Source: Barthelona sp. PCE (Eukaryota > Metamonada: BaSk clade). From it: a DNA stretch of 64,000 nucleotides. Below are positions 9,350-19,042 of the stretch, in pieces; position 1 is the stretch's first letter, and every line of letters begins with the position of its first letter. The stretch is from the NCBI GenBank assembly GCA_040285745.1, contig JAUFOR010000003.1, positions 558,001 to 622,000 on the forward strand. Reading direction: 5' to 3'. The notes under the pieces are model-generated. The model was given only the letters and a program-made list of their open reading frames with translations. It was not told where the DNA came from and made no database searches. A program made the translations under genes and the position numbers.

Positions 9350-9496
9350 CCCTTGAAAAGCAAGGAACGTGGCAAAGGAAAAGGAATAATAAAGGAAAAG
9401 TAGCTTTTTACATTGTATAGCACTGACGTTGTTCACACATATCTTCTTGTCAACATGAAATGTGTAAAAAGCCCAAAATTCAACAGTTCAGTTTTA

Positions 9497-10780
9497 CTAA
9501 TGATTCGTTGGATCCTCCAAAAAAGGCTCTTCAATCTTATCAGGACCGATGTAAACCCACTGGAGATCCTGTTCTTGCTTTGTTTCAATCTCAATTGGAA
9601 GAAGTGGGGTAAATTCGATTGGGTCCTGTGAGTGATCAAGCGGTTTCAATGGCTTTAATTCCCATGGCATGGGCTCGTCAAGTGTTGTTTCCTCCTCTTC
9701 AGCTCTTTGATTGAGTTCTAAAACGTTAAATTTGGTTGAATAATGAACATAACTCTGCATCGTCTCCTTGGAATAAGCAAATACATTACCTTTTGTCGTC
9801 CTCACGTACAGTAGCTTTGTCGCCGGGTGATAGAGCACCTGCTTGAGCTGCACTGCCAGAGGGAGGTTGAATTCTGGGAACCGACTCAAGACGTTATAGA
9901 ACATCAGCCCTTTGGGGTTGTTCGACGAACAGCAGAAGTATTCGTTGTCAGGGGACATTGTTACTGACGTGTATGTCGTCCTGTTGATTTTGTCGCTGTA
10001 AGAATAGTTGTGCTTCATGTGTTCTCTGCTGAGTGTGAACACATGTATGGATCGATCGGTGTACAGCACAGAGCAATGTGTGTTAGACATGTCGCTGACC
10101 GATATACTCGCCTCCACGATCAGAGAAGAGGAAGACGATGCAATAGAACTATCAGTAAGCTGAATATCCATTGTGTACTTGAACAGGCCACCTCCGGCAA
10201 CAAACACATAGTAATGGTCCAGAATCCACTTGCAGTACACAGCAGACCCCTTTGTGGTACTGTTAACCTCGCTAACATGAATAGAATAGTACAATGCCTC
10301 TTTTCCACTGTGTGGTGCGACAACAACAAGTGCGTAGGATCCACAATTTGCGATGAATCGGTTCCAAGGGACATCCACGTCCATAGGTGTAACAAGTTGA
10401 ATCGAGCGGATCAAGGCCACAGGTAAACTATATATCAGAGTTGGTCGTTGTAATGTGCTACCTACGTAAGGCATCTGAAACAGACGTACGTTGTCAAAGA
10501 GCAGCGGGTCCGGCTTGGCGGAGTTCGTTGCGGTGATAACAAAAGATCCATCATCAGCTGCATCAAGTGCAACTATGGGATGCTCATCAAAAGCCTCAAA
10601 ACTGCATGCTATACTTGCTGAAAGCTGGTCATATACGATCACATCTCCACGTTTGGTACCAAAAAATAGGTACGGTGATCCTTTGGGAAAACACATACAA
10701 GAAATTTTGTAATCGAGCAATGTGTCGTATTGCTGCTTCTGGTGACCCAGATCGAACGTATCCAGAAGCTTAAGATTCAT
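9497..10780 (-). CDS. RBBP5: COMPASS subunit RBBP5/Swd1 (WD40)
   Basis: A 427-residue WD40-type protein. It begins MNLKLLDTF, like the MNLELLESF start of RBBP5, has degenerate WD repeats over residues 1-340 (ISCMCFPKGSPYLFFGTKRGDVIVYD; SVTMSPDNEYFCCSS; QVLYHPATKLLYVRTTKG), and then a tail that follows the family closely: YSTKFNVLELNQRAEEEET resembles the hinge/activation segment, and TPLLPIEIE resembles the Ash2L-binding LYLPIAPE motif. RBBP5/Swd1 is a core subunit of SET1/MLL (COMPASS) histone H3K4 methyltransferases. The five residues before M5 start at GTG, so the ATG at 10780 is used. It diverges from the pecanex gene over 208 bases. The overall repeat conservation is weak but the tail makes the call good. 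Confidence 0.75.
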   Translation of the reverse strand: MNLKLLDTFDLGHQKQQYDTLLDYKISCMCFPKGSPYLFFGTKRGDVIVYDQLSASIACSFEAFDEHPIVALDAADDGSFVITATNSAKPDPLLFDNVRLFQMPYVGSTLQRPTLIYSLPVALIRSIQLVTPMDVDVPWNRFIANCGSYALVVVAPHSGKEALYYSIHVSEVNSTTKGSAVYCKWILDHYYVFVAGGGLFKYTMDIQLTDSSIASSSSSLIVEASISVSDMSNTHCSVLYTDRSIHVFTLSREHMKHNYSYSDKINRTTYTSVTMSPDNEYFCCSSNNPKGLMFYNVLSRFPEFNLPLAVQLKQVLYHPATKLLYVRTTKGNVFAYSKETMQSYVHYSTKFNVLELNQRAEEEETTLDEPMPWELKPLKPLDHSQDPIEFTPLLPIEIETKQEQDLQWVYIGPDKIEEPFLEDPTNH

Positions 10781-10980
10781 AAGAATGCCCACAAATAATG
10801 AAGGAGGATATAGAGCTGAATGTTCTTTCTTGAGAGAAACCTTGCAATTTCTTCATTTTCTGTGCATACAGTGGGATGAAAGAATTTACGCGAGGTAAAA
10901 AAGACCAAAGCATTATGTTTATTCAAGAGCAATGAGGCTCAAACTGTTTTAACATTTTAACTCTTTTTTGCAGTTTTAAC

Positions 10981-10998
10981 ATGGTTGAATGCATGTAG
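10981..10998 (+). other. Five-codon upstream ORF overlapping a start codon
   Basis: ATG GTT GAA TGC ATG TAG lies in another frame and overlaps the ATG at 10989 of the pecanex gene. If the leader includes it, ribosomes would meet this ATG first, then a stop six codons later. It may lower translation of the main frame or mean the true start is further downstream. Seen in the sequence; effect is inference. Confidence 0.35.
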
Positions 10999-13607
10999 AA
11001 TCACAGGAAAGTAACGTTTATGATAGACAAAACGGTCCAATTGATGGATTTATAGAAGAGTCATCTTCCAATGCTGGTCAAAATAGGCGAAGACAGCTTT
11101 TGAAAGATATTCAGATCAATGCCACAACACTTGCATCAGAAAGCCAAGCTGAAGCACCAATTTTGAGTCGTGAACAATTTCGTTTTGTTATGGGTCGACT
11201 TGTTCATGTAATATTCAGTGGTATTAGGTTATACGAGCCCGAGGAATGCCTTGATTTTAGCCGTCTTACCCTCATTTTTAGCAGAATAGCTCTTGTTCTG
11301 TTACCAACATTTATTGCTGCATTTTGTACACTTCTATCCATAAATCCTTATGTATGCATTGGTATTATCTTTTTTATTATCCTTATTGCATTTGTTTTCA
11401 TTCAGAGACGTATAAAATTTAATGATTACAAAAAGTTTTGGTGTAGATTACAATCTCCTTTCATAACACACACATATTTGCTCTGTTTTGTGCACACTGT
11501 GCTAATATGTATAGAATTTTTTCTAATTTTAATTGTTGCATCAGAACACACAACATATTGTTTATTATTATCCCCGTTAATACATGGCTCTATAATCTTG
11601 GAGCCACCCGTTGAGATGAACGCATCTCCTAATGCACACTTTATTGATCAGTATTTGAGGTTCAGTTTTATGCTGAGTTTAAGTATTTTTCTCCAAAACC
11701 ATCGAGTGTATTTTATTATTGTATATGTGTTGTTGACACTTGGTTGTTTTGCCCCCTTAACAGAGATACCAAGGGGTATGATGCGAATGTTGAAGTTTGC
11801 ATTGGGGATGGGCGTAAACTCTCCCCCGAGTAGATATGGTTTCAAAATGATTGGTTTTTCAATTATTTGTTCAGTTGCATATGGAGGCAAATCTATGGAT
11901 TATATAGTGATTGCGTATATGGCACATTTCAACATCCATGCAATTTTCAAACATCCTCGGAGAAAATCAACGGTTTTGTTATTTCTTTTTTCCATTTCAT
12001 TGTTTACTCTTGCAAGGTTATCGACAGAAAGAATTCCAATTCAACCATCGCTGTATCTAATTCTCCCTTATTATTTATACTCATTCGTAAAAAGAGACCC
12101 TCACATATTTTTGTTTCAAAGTTTTGTAACTCCATTATTGGTGGTCATGTTTTTAGATTTAAGAATTCAAAATCATTTTCCAATATCAGCTATTACAGCA
12201 CTCAATTTATTGTTCGCTCATCCAACGGGTATCATTGGGGTTGTTGTTTTACGCTCATTTAATTTTGTTTATTCAAATAATTCTATGATAATTTTCTCTA
12301 TCTTAACATGGTATGTTACAATGAATATAATAGTGAGTTTGTTGGCCTGGGTAACAGTATTTAAAAACCATGGGAGAGGAAGAAAGGTAACTGTATGGAG
12401 TTTAATATTTTTCCCAGTTACGTTAATTTCAGTTGTTGTAAGTTCTGTATTATTGATTCCTTGTCATTTCCTTTTTGGTCTTCCAATACTACTCCCCGTT
12501 GCCCAGATACCACCCATATATTCATTTAAGACATTTGTTGTTAGTGAAACACCAGAAAAAAGTCCTGCCTATCGAAAATTATTTCAACAAATTCAGACTA
12601 TGTTTACTTCATGGTCTCTTTATAGTTTGGAGAACCATTTCTTGGCCGTGGTACCAGAAACAGGACACGTTATCCTGGGAGAGTGCCGTTTTAAAAATTT
12701 CAACAGTGAACAGATTGTATTACGTGGTTTAGAATTGCAGGACGTAACAAGTTGTCATGCAGTAGAAACCAGAGCTCTCTTTAATAAGATTAAAGAACGA
12801 AAAAAAGTTGGTCTTGTGCTCCAATATATTTGTTCCAAGTTTTTAGATATCGACGTATATCAGAATCAGGCATTGCCTACCTTAAAGAACGCAGATCCTT
12901 CACTGTTTTGGGGGTTGTTTATCAAATGTTTGTACTATCACGCCAACGCTGTTCACTATGATGATGATAAAGTAGCTTTTTCGGATCTTACGAATTTGCA
13001 AGTGGATGATTTTGATTTTATGTTTAAGAATGTCCGTGGTGAATGTATATCTGCGCTTTTGGATCGTCTGGGATGTATGAATGCTTTTGATTATTATGAT
13101 AACCTTTTTAGATTAGCTTCTTTTAATGATTGTGATGAAGATGAATTTACTGTACGTGAGAAACAGATAATCAGTAACGCAGCCAAGAGCAGCATCTTTC
13201 TCGCGTATATAGAGGTGCTTATGATGGGAAAACCAAGCGAATATGACAGTTATTCGTTTGTTGATTTTTTGGAGGGTTGTTTGTTTGATTGGAACATTTG
13301 TTTGAAGGGTGAAAAGAGCCCTACCAACTCTAAGAAGACGATTTTCTTTGATATTGGAGGCGATAAATGGTCTTCAGTTTCCATCACACCACAAACAGCA
13401 GAAGTATATATTGCGATCATTAATTCCAGTTTGGTGAGGTTTCATCATGCTGCTTTGCGTTTTGAGATGTGTTTTTGTGGAGTTAATGATGAGGAACGAT
13501 ATTCAATGCAAAGCAATGAGAGTTATTATCGAAACTTGATTATGTCAGCTGCACGTCAACCGTTTGGTTACCCCGTCACAGAAAATGTGGTTTCAAAGAC
13601 ATTTTAA
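10989..13607 (+). CDS. Pecanex family membrane protein (copy 1)
   Basis: An 872-residue multi-pass protein. Residues 1-90 are polar, about 90-510 contain ten or more hydrophobic helices, and about 515-872 form a soluble domain. That domain has the pecanex landmarks LELQDVTSCHAVE (about residue 580) and, near the C terminus, the ERYSMQSNESYYRNLI and QPFGYPV motifs, matching the family's E-R-x-S-I-Q ... LRNL ... QPxGYPI signature. Pecanex proteins are conserved in eukaryotes and act in ER/Golgi homeostasis; in flies loss disturbs Notch signalling through ER stress. Animal members are much longer (about 2000). A homologue lies 30 kb away at 42267-45332 on the other strand. A short upstream ORF overlaps the start. 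Confidence 0.8.
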   Translation: MHVESQESNVYDRQNGPIDGFIEESSSNAGQNRRRQLLKDIQINATTLASESQAEAPILSREQFRFVMGRLVHVIFSGIRLYEPEECLDFSRLTLIFSRIALVLLPTFIAAFCTLLSINPYVCIGIIFFIILIAFVFIQRRIKFNDYKKFWCRLQSPFITHTYLLCFVHTVLICIEFFLILIVASEHTTYCLLLSPLIHGSIILEPPVEMNASPNAHFIDQYLRFSFMLSLSIFLQNHRVYFIIVYVLLTLGCFAPLTEIPRGMMRMLKFALGMGVNSPPSRYGFKMIGFSIICSVAYGGKSMDYIVIAYMAHFNIHAIFKHPRRKSTVLLFLFSISLFTLARLSTERIPIQPSLYLILPYYLYSFVKRDPHIFLFQSFVTPLLVVMFLDLRIQNHFPISAITALNLLFAHPTGIIGVVVLRSFNFVYSNNSMIIFSILTWYVTMNIIVSLLAWVTVFKNHGRGRKVTVWSLIFFPVTLISVVVSSVLLIPCHFLFGLPILLPVAQIPPIYSFKTFVVSETPEKSPAYRKLFQQIQTMFTSWSLYSLENHFLAVVPETGHVILGECRFKNFNSEQIVLRGLELQDVTSCHAVETRALFNKIKERKKVGLVLQYICSKFLDIDVYQNQALPTLKNADPSLFWGLFIKCLYYHANAVHYDDDKVAFSDLTNLQVDDFDFMFKNVRGECISALLDRLGCMNAFDYYDNLFRLASFNDCDEDEFTVREKQIISNAAKSSIFLAYIEVLMMGKPSEYDSYSFVDFLEGCLFDWNICLKGEKSPTNSKKTIFFDIGGDKWSSVSITPQTAEVYIAIINSSLVRFHHAALRFEMCFCGVNDEERYSMQSNESYYRNLIMSAARQPFGYPVTENVVSKTF

Positions 13608-13684
13608 ACTGAATAAAGTATTGAGGAATTTCGCAGGCGTTTTAGTTTTTTGTACCTTTACCTTTTAGTATGACTTAATCAAGC

Positions 13685-16519
13685 ATGTCATACAGGGATC
13701 ATCTAGACGAGGAGACACGCAAACTGCTCGAAGAGCTGGATGCAGGGAGTTCTATTACAAAGCCGTCCGTTGTTGGTTTTGAGGACTATAAATCATTTGA
13801 TTCGTTGAATACGCCAAGTGACAGCAGCGACGATGATATCGATGGGCTTTTAAATAATTATCTTTCTGTTTCTAATAATCAATTGTCAACATATGTTGAT
13901 GATTTCGACGATTTGGTTACCATAAACGTGGGAATAGAGGCCCCAGCCTCTGGGAAGGAGCGCGAACTTGATTTTGACCTTGATGAAGTAGATTTAGGCT
14001 TTGAGGTTGAAGTTTCAGATGTTTCAGATCGAGAGCTCCTTGGTTCTGTCGTGCTTGAGGATGTGAGCCCCGTGGCAAAACCTCTAACATCTCTGATTGG
14101 CATAATCGACGAGTTTGATCATAGTGATATTTTGACAATGCCTTCTGTGGAAGTTACATCAACTGATCTAATTGAAAAGAAGCTTTCCGAGATCACCCAC
14201 ACACTTGTACCACTATCTGTTGAACCTGATGTACTTGATGTATCTGATGTAGCCTCGGAACAAGAGTCTGAATCAGAAGTTTTGGTTAATAACGAAGAAG
14301 ATCATATCATCAAAGAAAAAAAGCCGCAAATGACTGACATTTTTGCAGCAGCACTCAAGGAGAACGAAGTCGTGAATGCTAGATTGCGTGAAGAAGAGGC
14401 TTTGAAAAAGAAGGCAGATGACCATGCTCGTCACCAACAGGAGATAAAGAAGCGTGAACGAGAACAAAAAATAGCTGCGTTGCAAGAAAAGCAAGAGAGA
14501 ATGAATCGTGTAAGGATGGCCAAGCAGCAAGCTGAGGCAAAGGCTAAAAAAGCCTTGGAAGAGCGTGAGCGAACGCAGCAACGATTATCTCGCCCGTTCA
14601 CAAGCAAACCTTTTCCAGTTGATGTCAAGAAGATGAGTTCCCTTGTTTATTGTCCTCTTTTTACAAAATCATCGCAGAAACCGTCACAAACGGTTGTTCC
14701 TGCCCGGCAAACAACGCAAGAGGTTACGATATCAGTAGCTTCTGACTTTTTGGGTTTGAATGCCAAATTAGTAACTTCGCTCACACTGCATTGCGATGTT
14801 CCAAGGCAATCATCGTTCATGGCACGCTTTGAGAGACTTACAGAGCTCATTATTGATGGTGTTTCCATTGTTGAGGTGGAATCTATGCTGAAAGAGTCAA
14901 GTTTCTCTCTTCAGTCCTTGTCAGTTAAGAATGCAAGCCTCGTATCATTTGATGGTATAGCAACGCTGAAGTGTATGCAAAAACTAAACGCAGTTACGTT
15001 GGAAGACGTGAAGCAGGTACGATTGGGAACGTTGATGGATCTACCGTTGTCTTCTCTCACATTTATTAGAGCAGACGCTCCATACTTCGAACAAAATGGG
15101 AGAATAGCACAGCAGCTTACGCATATCAAGTGCGTGGAGTGTGAATTACCAGTGATAGAGGTGAAACCTCATGCAATGTTGCGTTCATTTACTGTGGAAC
15201 GATGTGCGGCACGGCGTATTTCGTTCAACACTGGATCATTGAGCGAGTTACAAATGCTAAACGTCAGCGATAATCCTCTTCCAATTGAGTGTCTTTTCGA
15301 CATGTGTCGTGCACTTGGACCGTTCTCTTTGCGTCAATTGTCGGTTGAGGGAATATCTGGAACGAACCAAACGGTTAAAGAAGTACTATGTGGATATTTC
15401 TCACAATTGACACACTTAAACAACCGTGTTGTCTCTGTGGATAACAATATAGCTGTTATTCGTGCCCGAACAAGCGTTTTGAACTACAACAAGTTGAAAA
15501 GAGCAGAAGAAATCAATTTCTCAAGAGTCAGGTGTATAGATTTTGTTCACAATGCAGGTGCGTTTTTCATTCGTTTTGCTGAGGATCAGGTGCAAAAGAG
15601 AGCACGAAAGGCTGCACTTGAAAGAGTAATTGAGTATTGTAAGCTGTATCAAAGCGCTGTTGCCACAAAAGTCCTCAGCCAGTTTGTTGAGAATATATGG
15701 TTGCCAAGCTATAGAGGGCACCGTAACTGGGCTGCCACAACAATCCAACGAGTTTTCCGTGGCTATGTCATCCGGAAACGGTATGGAAAAACGGCATCAG
15801 ATGATCTAGATCTAGATCTAGATCTAGATTTGGATTTTGATTTTGATATTGATGCAGTTACCGAGAACAAAACGTTTGATTTAGACGACTTTGATCTGCC
15901 AGAGTTGCCAAAGGTGAGGAGCATACCGGTTTTTTCGGAGATTTCATTTGAAGCACCAGTTACACCAAGTACTCATCGTTCATCTGTTGATGAGGAGAAT
16001 CTGCGGTCGATTGAGAACGATATAATAGCCAGGATCAGACCTGTACTGCCCAATGCACCGTCGTATGACGACCTGGAATCGATTGCTTCCCTAAGTAGCC
16101 ATCAAAGTGCAATGACGGACGAGATACCGCAGGTTCGAATCTCCAACCGTAAAGAAGAAGTTAATCCTTACGTAAGTGAGGCTCTAACAGCAGCAGCTAA
16201 GGATTGGCAATTCGATGATGATCCTGAAGTTATGCGGGCATACTACCAGCGAAATAGACGATACAAAAAGTTTACAAATAAGGACAAGAAGAACCGTGCC
16301 ATGCGTGATCCTGTTAAGCGGTTCACTGTACTACAAAAGAAGTTGTTGAAACAAAATAGACCAGTAGCTGAACTTTCTCATCTTAATTCGAGCGTTTTTG
16401 ATGTAGAATCATCGCCGAATTCATCAAATTTGAATAATTCTGATCATCCAACAAGGAACTTGGTTACAAAGCGAAAAAAGCAAATGAATATGAACGTTAC
16501 TTCGATTCAGTGGGATTAA
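13685..16519 (+). CDS. LRR and IQ-motif protein (LRRIQ1-like)
   Basis: A 944-residue protein. Residues 1-215 are acidic and disordered. Residues about 220-300 form a charged single-helix/coiled coil (EEEALKKKADDHARHQQEIK). Residues about 365-590 contain degenerate leucine-rich repeats (LTELIIDGVSIVEVESML; LQSLSVKNASLVSFDGI; LQMLNVSDNPL). An IQ motif (ATTIQRVFRGYVIRKRYGK, about 683-702) should bind calmodulin or a centrin. It is followed by an (Asp-Leu)n acidic run and a conserved-looking NPYVSEALTAAAKDWQF segment near 835. The order charged helix, LRR, IQ, WxF-type C-terminal helix resembles LRRIQ1, a ciliary/axonemal protein. The family call is moderate; ciliary location is inferred from the family and from other ciliary genes here. 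Confidence 0.7.
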   Translation: MSYRDHLDEETRKLLEELDAGSSITKPSVVGFEDYKSFDSLNTPSDSSDDDIDGLLNNYLSVSNNQLSTYVDDFDDLVTINVGIEAPASGKERELDFDLDEVDLGFEVEVSDVSDRELLGSVVLEDVSPVAKPLTSLIGIIDEFDHSDILTMPSVEVTSTDLIEKKLSEITHTLVPLSVEPDVLDVSDVASEQESESEVLVNNEEDHIIKEKKPQMTDIFAAALKENEVVNARLREEEALKKKADDHARHQQEIKKREREQKIAALQEKQERMNRVRMAKQQAEAKAKKALEERERTQQRLSRPFTSKPFPVDVKKMSSLVYCPLFTKSSQKPSQTVVPARQTTQEVTISVASDFLGLNAKLVTSLTLHCDVPRQSSFMARFERLTELIIDGVSIVEVESMLKESSFSLQSLSVKNASLVSFDGIATLKCMQKLNAVTLEDVKQVRLGTLMDLPLSSLTFIRADAPYFEQNGRIAQQLTHIKCVECELPVIEVKPHAMLRSFTVERCAARRISFNTGSLSELQMLNVSDNPLPIECLFDMCRALGPFSLRQLSVEGISGTNQTVKEVLCGYFSQLTHLNNRVVSVDNNIAVIRARTSVLNYNKLKRAEEINFSRVRCIDFVHNAGAFFIRFAEDQVQKRARKAALERVIEYCKLYQSAVATKVLSQFVENIWLPSYRGHRNWAATTIQRVFRGYVIRKRYGKTASDDLDLDLDLDLDFDFDIDAVTENKTFDLDDFDLPELPKVRSIPVFSEISFEAPVTPSTHRSSVDEENLRSIENDIIARIRPVLPNAPSYDDLESIASLSSHQSAMTDEIPQVRISNRKEEVNPYVSEALTAAAKDWQFDDDPEVMRAYYQRNRRYKKFTNKDKKNRAMRDPVKRFTVLQKKLLKQNRPVAELSHLNSSVFDVESSPNSSNLNNSDHPTRNLVTKRKKQMNMNVTSIQWD
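15803..15828 (+). repeat. Hexanucleotide GATCTA tandem repeat in coding sequence
   Basis: About four perfect GATCTA units in tandem, in frame, encoding alternating Asp-Leu; degenerate units encoding Asp-Leu/Asp-Phe continue to about 15850. A length-variable microsatellite is likely. Confidence 0.85.
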
Positions 16520-16718
16520 ACTTGTAAAGTATTGACAATAACGTTGCTGTCTGAAGGAGTTCACCTGATTCAATGCAATTTTGTTGATTTTTTAATTTTA
16601 TGGCTTGATATTTTTGTAAAGTGCGTATTGGATCAGCTGACAGTGGTTAAGTCTTCATTTATTAACAAGAATTTGAGATTAGCAGCGTTGCGTTTTTTTT
16701 TCCTTTTCATTCAACAAA

Positions 16719-17330
16719 ATGTCAGAAAACACACTAGAAACGGCCCCAGTGGCCGAGGGCAAAGACGAGATCCTGGACGATAGCAATTTTGAGATTAACG
16801 ATCTTAATGTCGACGATATCATTAATGAGATAGAGAAGGACGATCTACTGAGCTCCTTACAGTCGGATATCACAGAAATTGAGAAGAAACAGGTGTCAAT
16901 TTCAGAACAAACAGACAAACTCAAAAAAATTGTCAAAGCATCAAGCTATGTGCCATTGGCCGAACGTGAAGCTGCCGACGCTCGCTCAGTGTTTCTGAAG
17001 AGTGTGCCAGTTGCTGCAGCAGAGCTAGATGTAATGGATTTGTTAACAACATGTGGACCAGTTCGTAGAGTAAGCATTAAGCGTCAGAAAAACCCTCGCA
17101 TCCCAGTCACCACATGCTACGCTGAGTTTGAGAGCGTTGACGCTGTTGAAAAGGCATTGCAGCTCATCAATCCAACTATTCTTAATCAACTGATTGAGAT
17201 TCACAGAAAACGCACCAATATTCCTTCATTCCATCAAGCTCGTGGTTCCTCGTCACCGTGGCGTGGTCGTGGAAGGCGTGGAAGGCGTGGAAGAGGTCGT
17301 TCTAGACCTCATCATCAACCAGGTTGGTAG
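16719..17330 (+). CDS. PABPN1: PABPN1/Pab2-like nuclear poly(A)-binding protein
   Basis: A 203-residue protein with the PABPN1 layout: an acidic N terminus (1-50), a coiled coil (about 50-75), then one RRM (about residues 88-168) starting DARSVFLKSVPVAAAELDV, with RNP1-like CYAEFES. It is followed by the family hallmark HRKRTNIPSF and an arginine/glycine tail RGRGRRGRRGRGRS. PABPN1 coats nuclear poly(A) tails, stimulates poly(A) polymerase and sets tail length. RNP1 is diverged from the usual GFAYIEF form. The RGG tail fits arginine methylation. An AATAAA lies a few bases after the stop (around 17335), a plausible polyadenylation signal. The stop faces the convergent stefin gene 189 bases away. 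Confidence 0.8.
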   Translation: MSENTLETAPVAEGKDEILDDSNFEINDLNVDDIINEIEKDDLLSSLQSDITEIEKKQVSISEQTDKLKKIVKASSYVPLAEREAADARSVFLKSVPVAAAELDVMDLLTTCGPVRRVSIKRQKNPRIPVTTCYAEFESVDAVEKALQLINPTILNQLIEIHRKRTNIPSFHQARGSSSPWRGRGRRGRRGRGRSRPHHQPGW

Positions 17331-17519
17331 TATCAATAAAATGTAGTATTTTTACAAATTGCAAAGGAAAATGTATTATTTTTGTGACTAATTCGAGCGT
17401 CTGTGCTGAATGTGAAAATTCTTTTGCAGTTCTATGACAAAGTCAGACGAAGGAAATATAACCTGCCCAAAATAATGCTAAAAAATGAATTTGAAAAATT
17501 TACTAAACTAGAATACAAT

Positions 17520-17783
17520 CTACAACTTTGAGTGAGCGTTCTCATCGAATTCGTAGTTACCTTGAAGGTCTCTGAAGACGACACAAGCGTGTCTCTCCTC
17601 AGCACCGTTGATTTCAAGAACTAAAGTGAAGCTCATGTTTCTACCGGCAACAACCTGAGTCTGGAAGCCTTCAACAGCCTTCAATTGAAGGGGAACCATG
17701 GTATTAACCTTTAAGTTGATTCTTTCAACAGCAAGATCGACTGCAACCTGATCAACGTCTGAGCTAGAGTAACCACCAACCAT
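17520..17783 (-). CDS. Stefin-type cystatin (cysteine protease inhibitor)
   Basis: An 87-residue single-domain cystatin without signal peptide, thus a cytosolic stefin. The N-terminal MVGGYS provides the Gly that enters the protease cleft. QTQVVAGRN gives the first inhibitory hairpin (QxVxG), and the C-terminal HACVVFRDLQGNYE strand forms the family's last strands. Stefins block papain-like cathepsins tightly and reversibly, protecting the cytosol from leaked lysosomal proteases. Length (98 in human stefin B) and motif order fit well. An upstream in-frame extension exists to 17906, but the ATG at 17783 gives the family start. The gene faces PABPN1 at its 3' end and diverges from the SHIPPO gene. 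Confidence 0.9.
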   Translation of the reverse strand: MVGGYSSSDVDQVAVDLAVERINLKVNTMVPLQLKAVEGFQTQVVAGRNMSFTLVLEINGAEERHACVVFRDLQGNYEFDENAHSKL

Positions 17784-18212
17784 TATATGTATTGTTATAA
17801 AGTTAAAAGTAAAAAGAGGAATGAAATCCAAATGCAAGTCAAGAAGTGTGCAACATACTTGCTCTTGGTAACAAAGGGAACAAACTGTTAATTTATACCT
17901 TCTCAACGTTCAAAATAGAAATTATCCATGTATATAACGAGAACTTTTTTCTTACAATTCTTTCACATTTTTAAGCTTTGTAAAAGCACATAAGAGAATT
18001 AATACGGTAGAAAGAGGGAATTAGTGCACCTTAATCCTCAAAAAACTTGGTACATGTAAAAATTCTCTATGACATTAGAAGTTCTTATATGGAATATTCT
18101 GATCAAATATCTGGACTAAATCAGCTTTTATGCGTTCAATCATGTTTTTATATCGGTTTGAAGTTACTTGGTTTGTTTAAACGTTTTTCTTCCATTTCTT
18201 ATCTTTTGGTCT
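17784..18212. other. Intergenic region, divergent promoters
   Basis: AT-rich spacer between the divergent stefin and SHIPPO-repeat genes. No RNA gene or supported reading frame seen. Confidence 0.45.
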
Positions 18213-18977
18213 ATGTTACCATCAGACATTTACACAAATCAGTTTCTGAGTTCACCTCGGTTATCTCATTCTCCTAAAGCAACTATGCGTAGAAAAAAGT
18301 ACTCTACAGCTTCAAAGTATTCTTCAACAAGCTATATGAGCTCTCCTAGGCTGTCAGAATCGCACAGAGAACCGCATAGCACCAAACGATATTTTGCTTT
18401 GGAAAAAGATGATGTACATATGCATGAAACAAGGAAAGCACGCTCCACAACCTCGTTTGACAGTCCCAGAATATCTCAACAGACACCTAATAAGCGAAAG
18501 AAGCGCCCAAAGACGACAGCAATCAGTGGAGAACGCCTTATTGAGAAATATTCCAGATCTCCAGGACCGGCTTATAACTTAAGCAGTTCACAGTCATACA
18601 AGAGCGCTAATAAGCATGTGGCATCTCCTTTCATGCCCAAAACCCCTAGATTCAAGTCGTATGAGACAGATTCACCAGGTGTAGGAGCTTATGACCTGAA
18701 GGGGAAGAGCAAGAAGAAGTTGGGATATACATTTGGTTTGAAGCACGCAGAGATAAAGGACACCTCTAAGCATGCTCCGGGTGTAGGTTCATATGATATT
18801 GACAAGTCGGCCAAGAAGAAGATTGTTTGTAATTTCGGAAGAACCAAGCGTTTTAGAATGCCAAAGAGCTACGGACCCGGCCCTCAAGCGTATCAAAGTC
18901 CCCGCATCAACAGCCCTAGTGCGGTGACGTTGGGTACAGCACCACGTAACACGCATGAATGGTTATTCCGTGATTAG
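18213..18977 (+). CDS. SHIPPO/STPGR-repeat protein (axonemal type)
   Basis: A 254-residue basic protein. The N-terminal half has a repeated SSPRLS motif (residues about 12, 46, and a variant DSPRIS near 86). The C-terminal half has SHIPPO (sperm-tail PG-rich, STPGR) repeats: SPGPAYNLSS, SPGVGAYDLKG, APGVGSYDIDK and YGPGPQAYQSP, each a P-G-P/V-x-x-Y unit with an adjacent basic phenylalanine-containing segment (TFGLKH, NFGRTKRF). Such proteins (ODF3/CIMAP, STPG families) bind inside or along doublet microtubules of motile cilia. The location is inferred from the family. The frame extends upstream without ATG; 18213 is the first ATG, and another ATG follows at residue 25. Confidence 0.75.
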   Translation: MLPSDIYTNQFLSSPRLSHSPKATMRRKKYSTASKYSSTSYMSSPRLSESHREPHSTKRYFALEKDDVHMHETRKARSTTSFDSPRISQQTPNKRKKRPKTTAISGERLIEKYSRSPGPAYNLSSSQSYKSANKHVASPFMPKTPRFKSYETDSPGVGAYDLKGKSKKKLGYTFGLKHAEIKDTSKHAPGVGSYDIDKSAKKKIVCNFGRTKRFRMPKSYGPGPQAYQSPRINSPSAVTLGTAPRNTHEWLFRD

Positions 18978-19042
18978 CTTTTTGAAAAGTGAGTTTTTAA
19001 ATACTAGTTCTATTTTACATGATATGGTATGTTAAGAAAGTG

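Noticed and set aside
16532-16783. 83-codon frame upstream of PABPN1
   Set aside because: Overlaps the PABPN1 start in another frame and has no similarity to known proteins.
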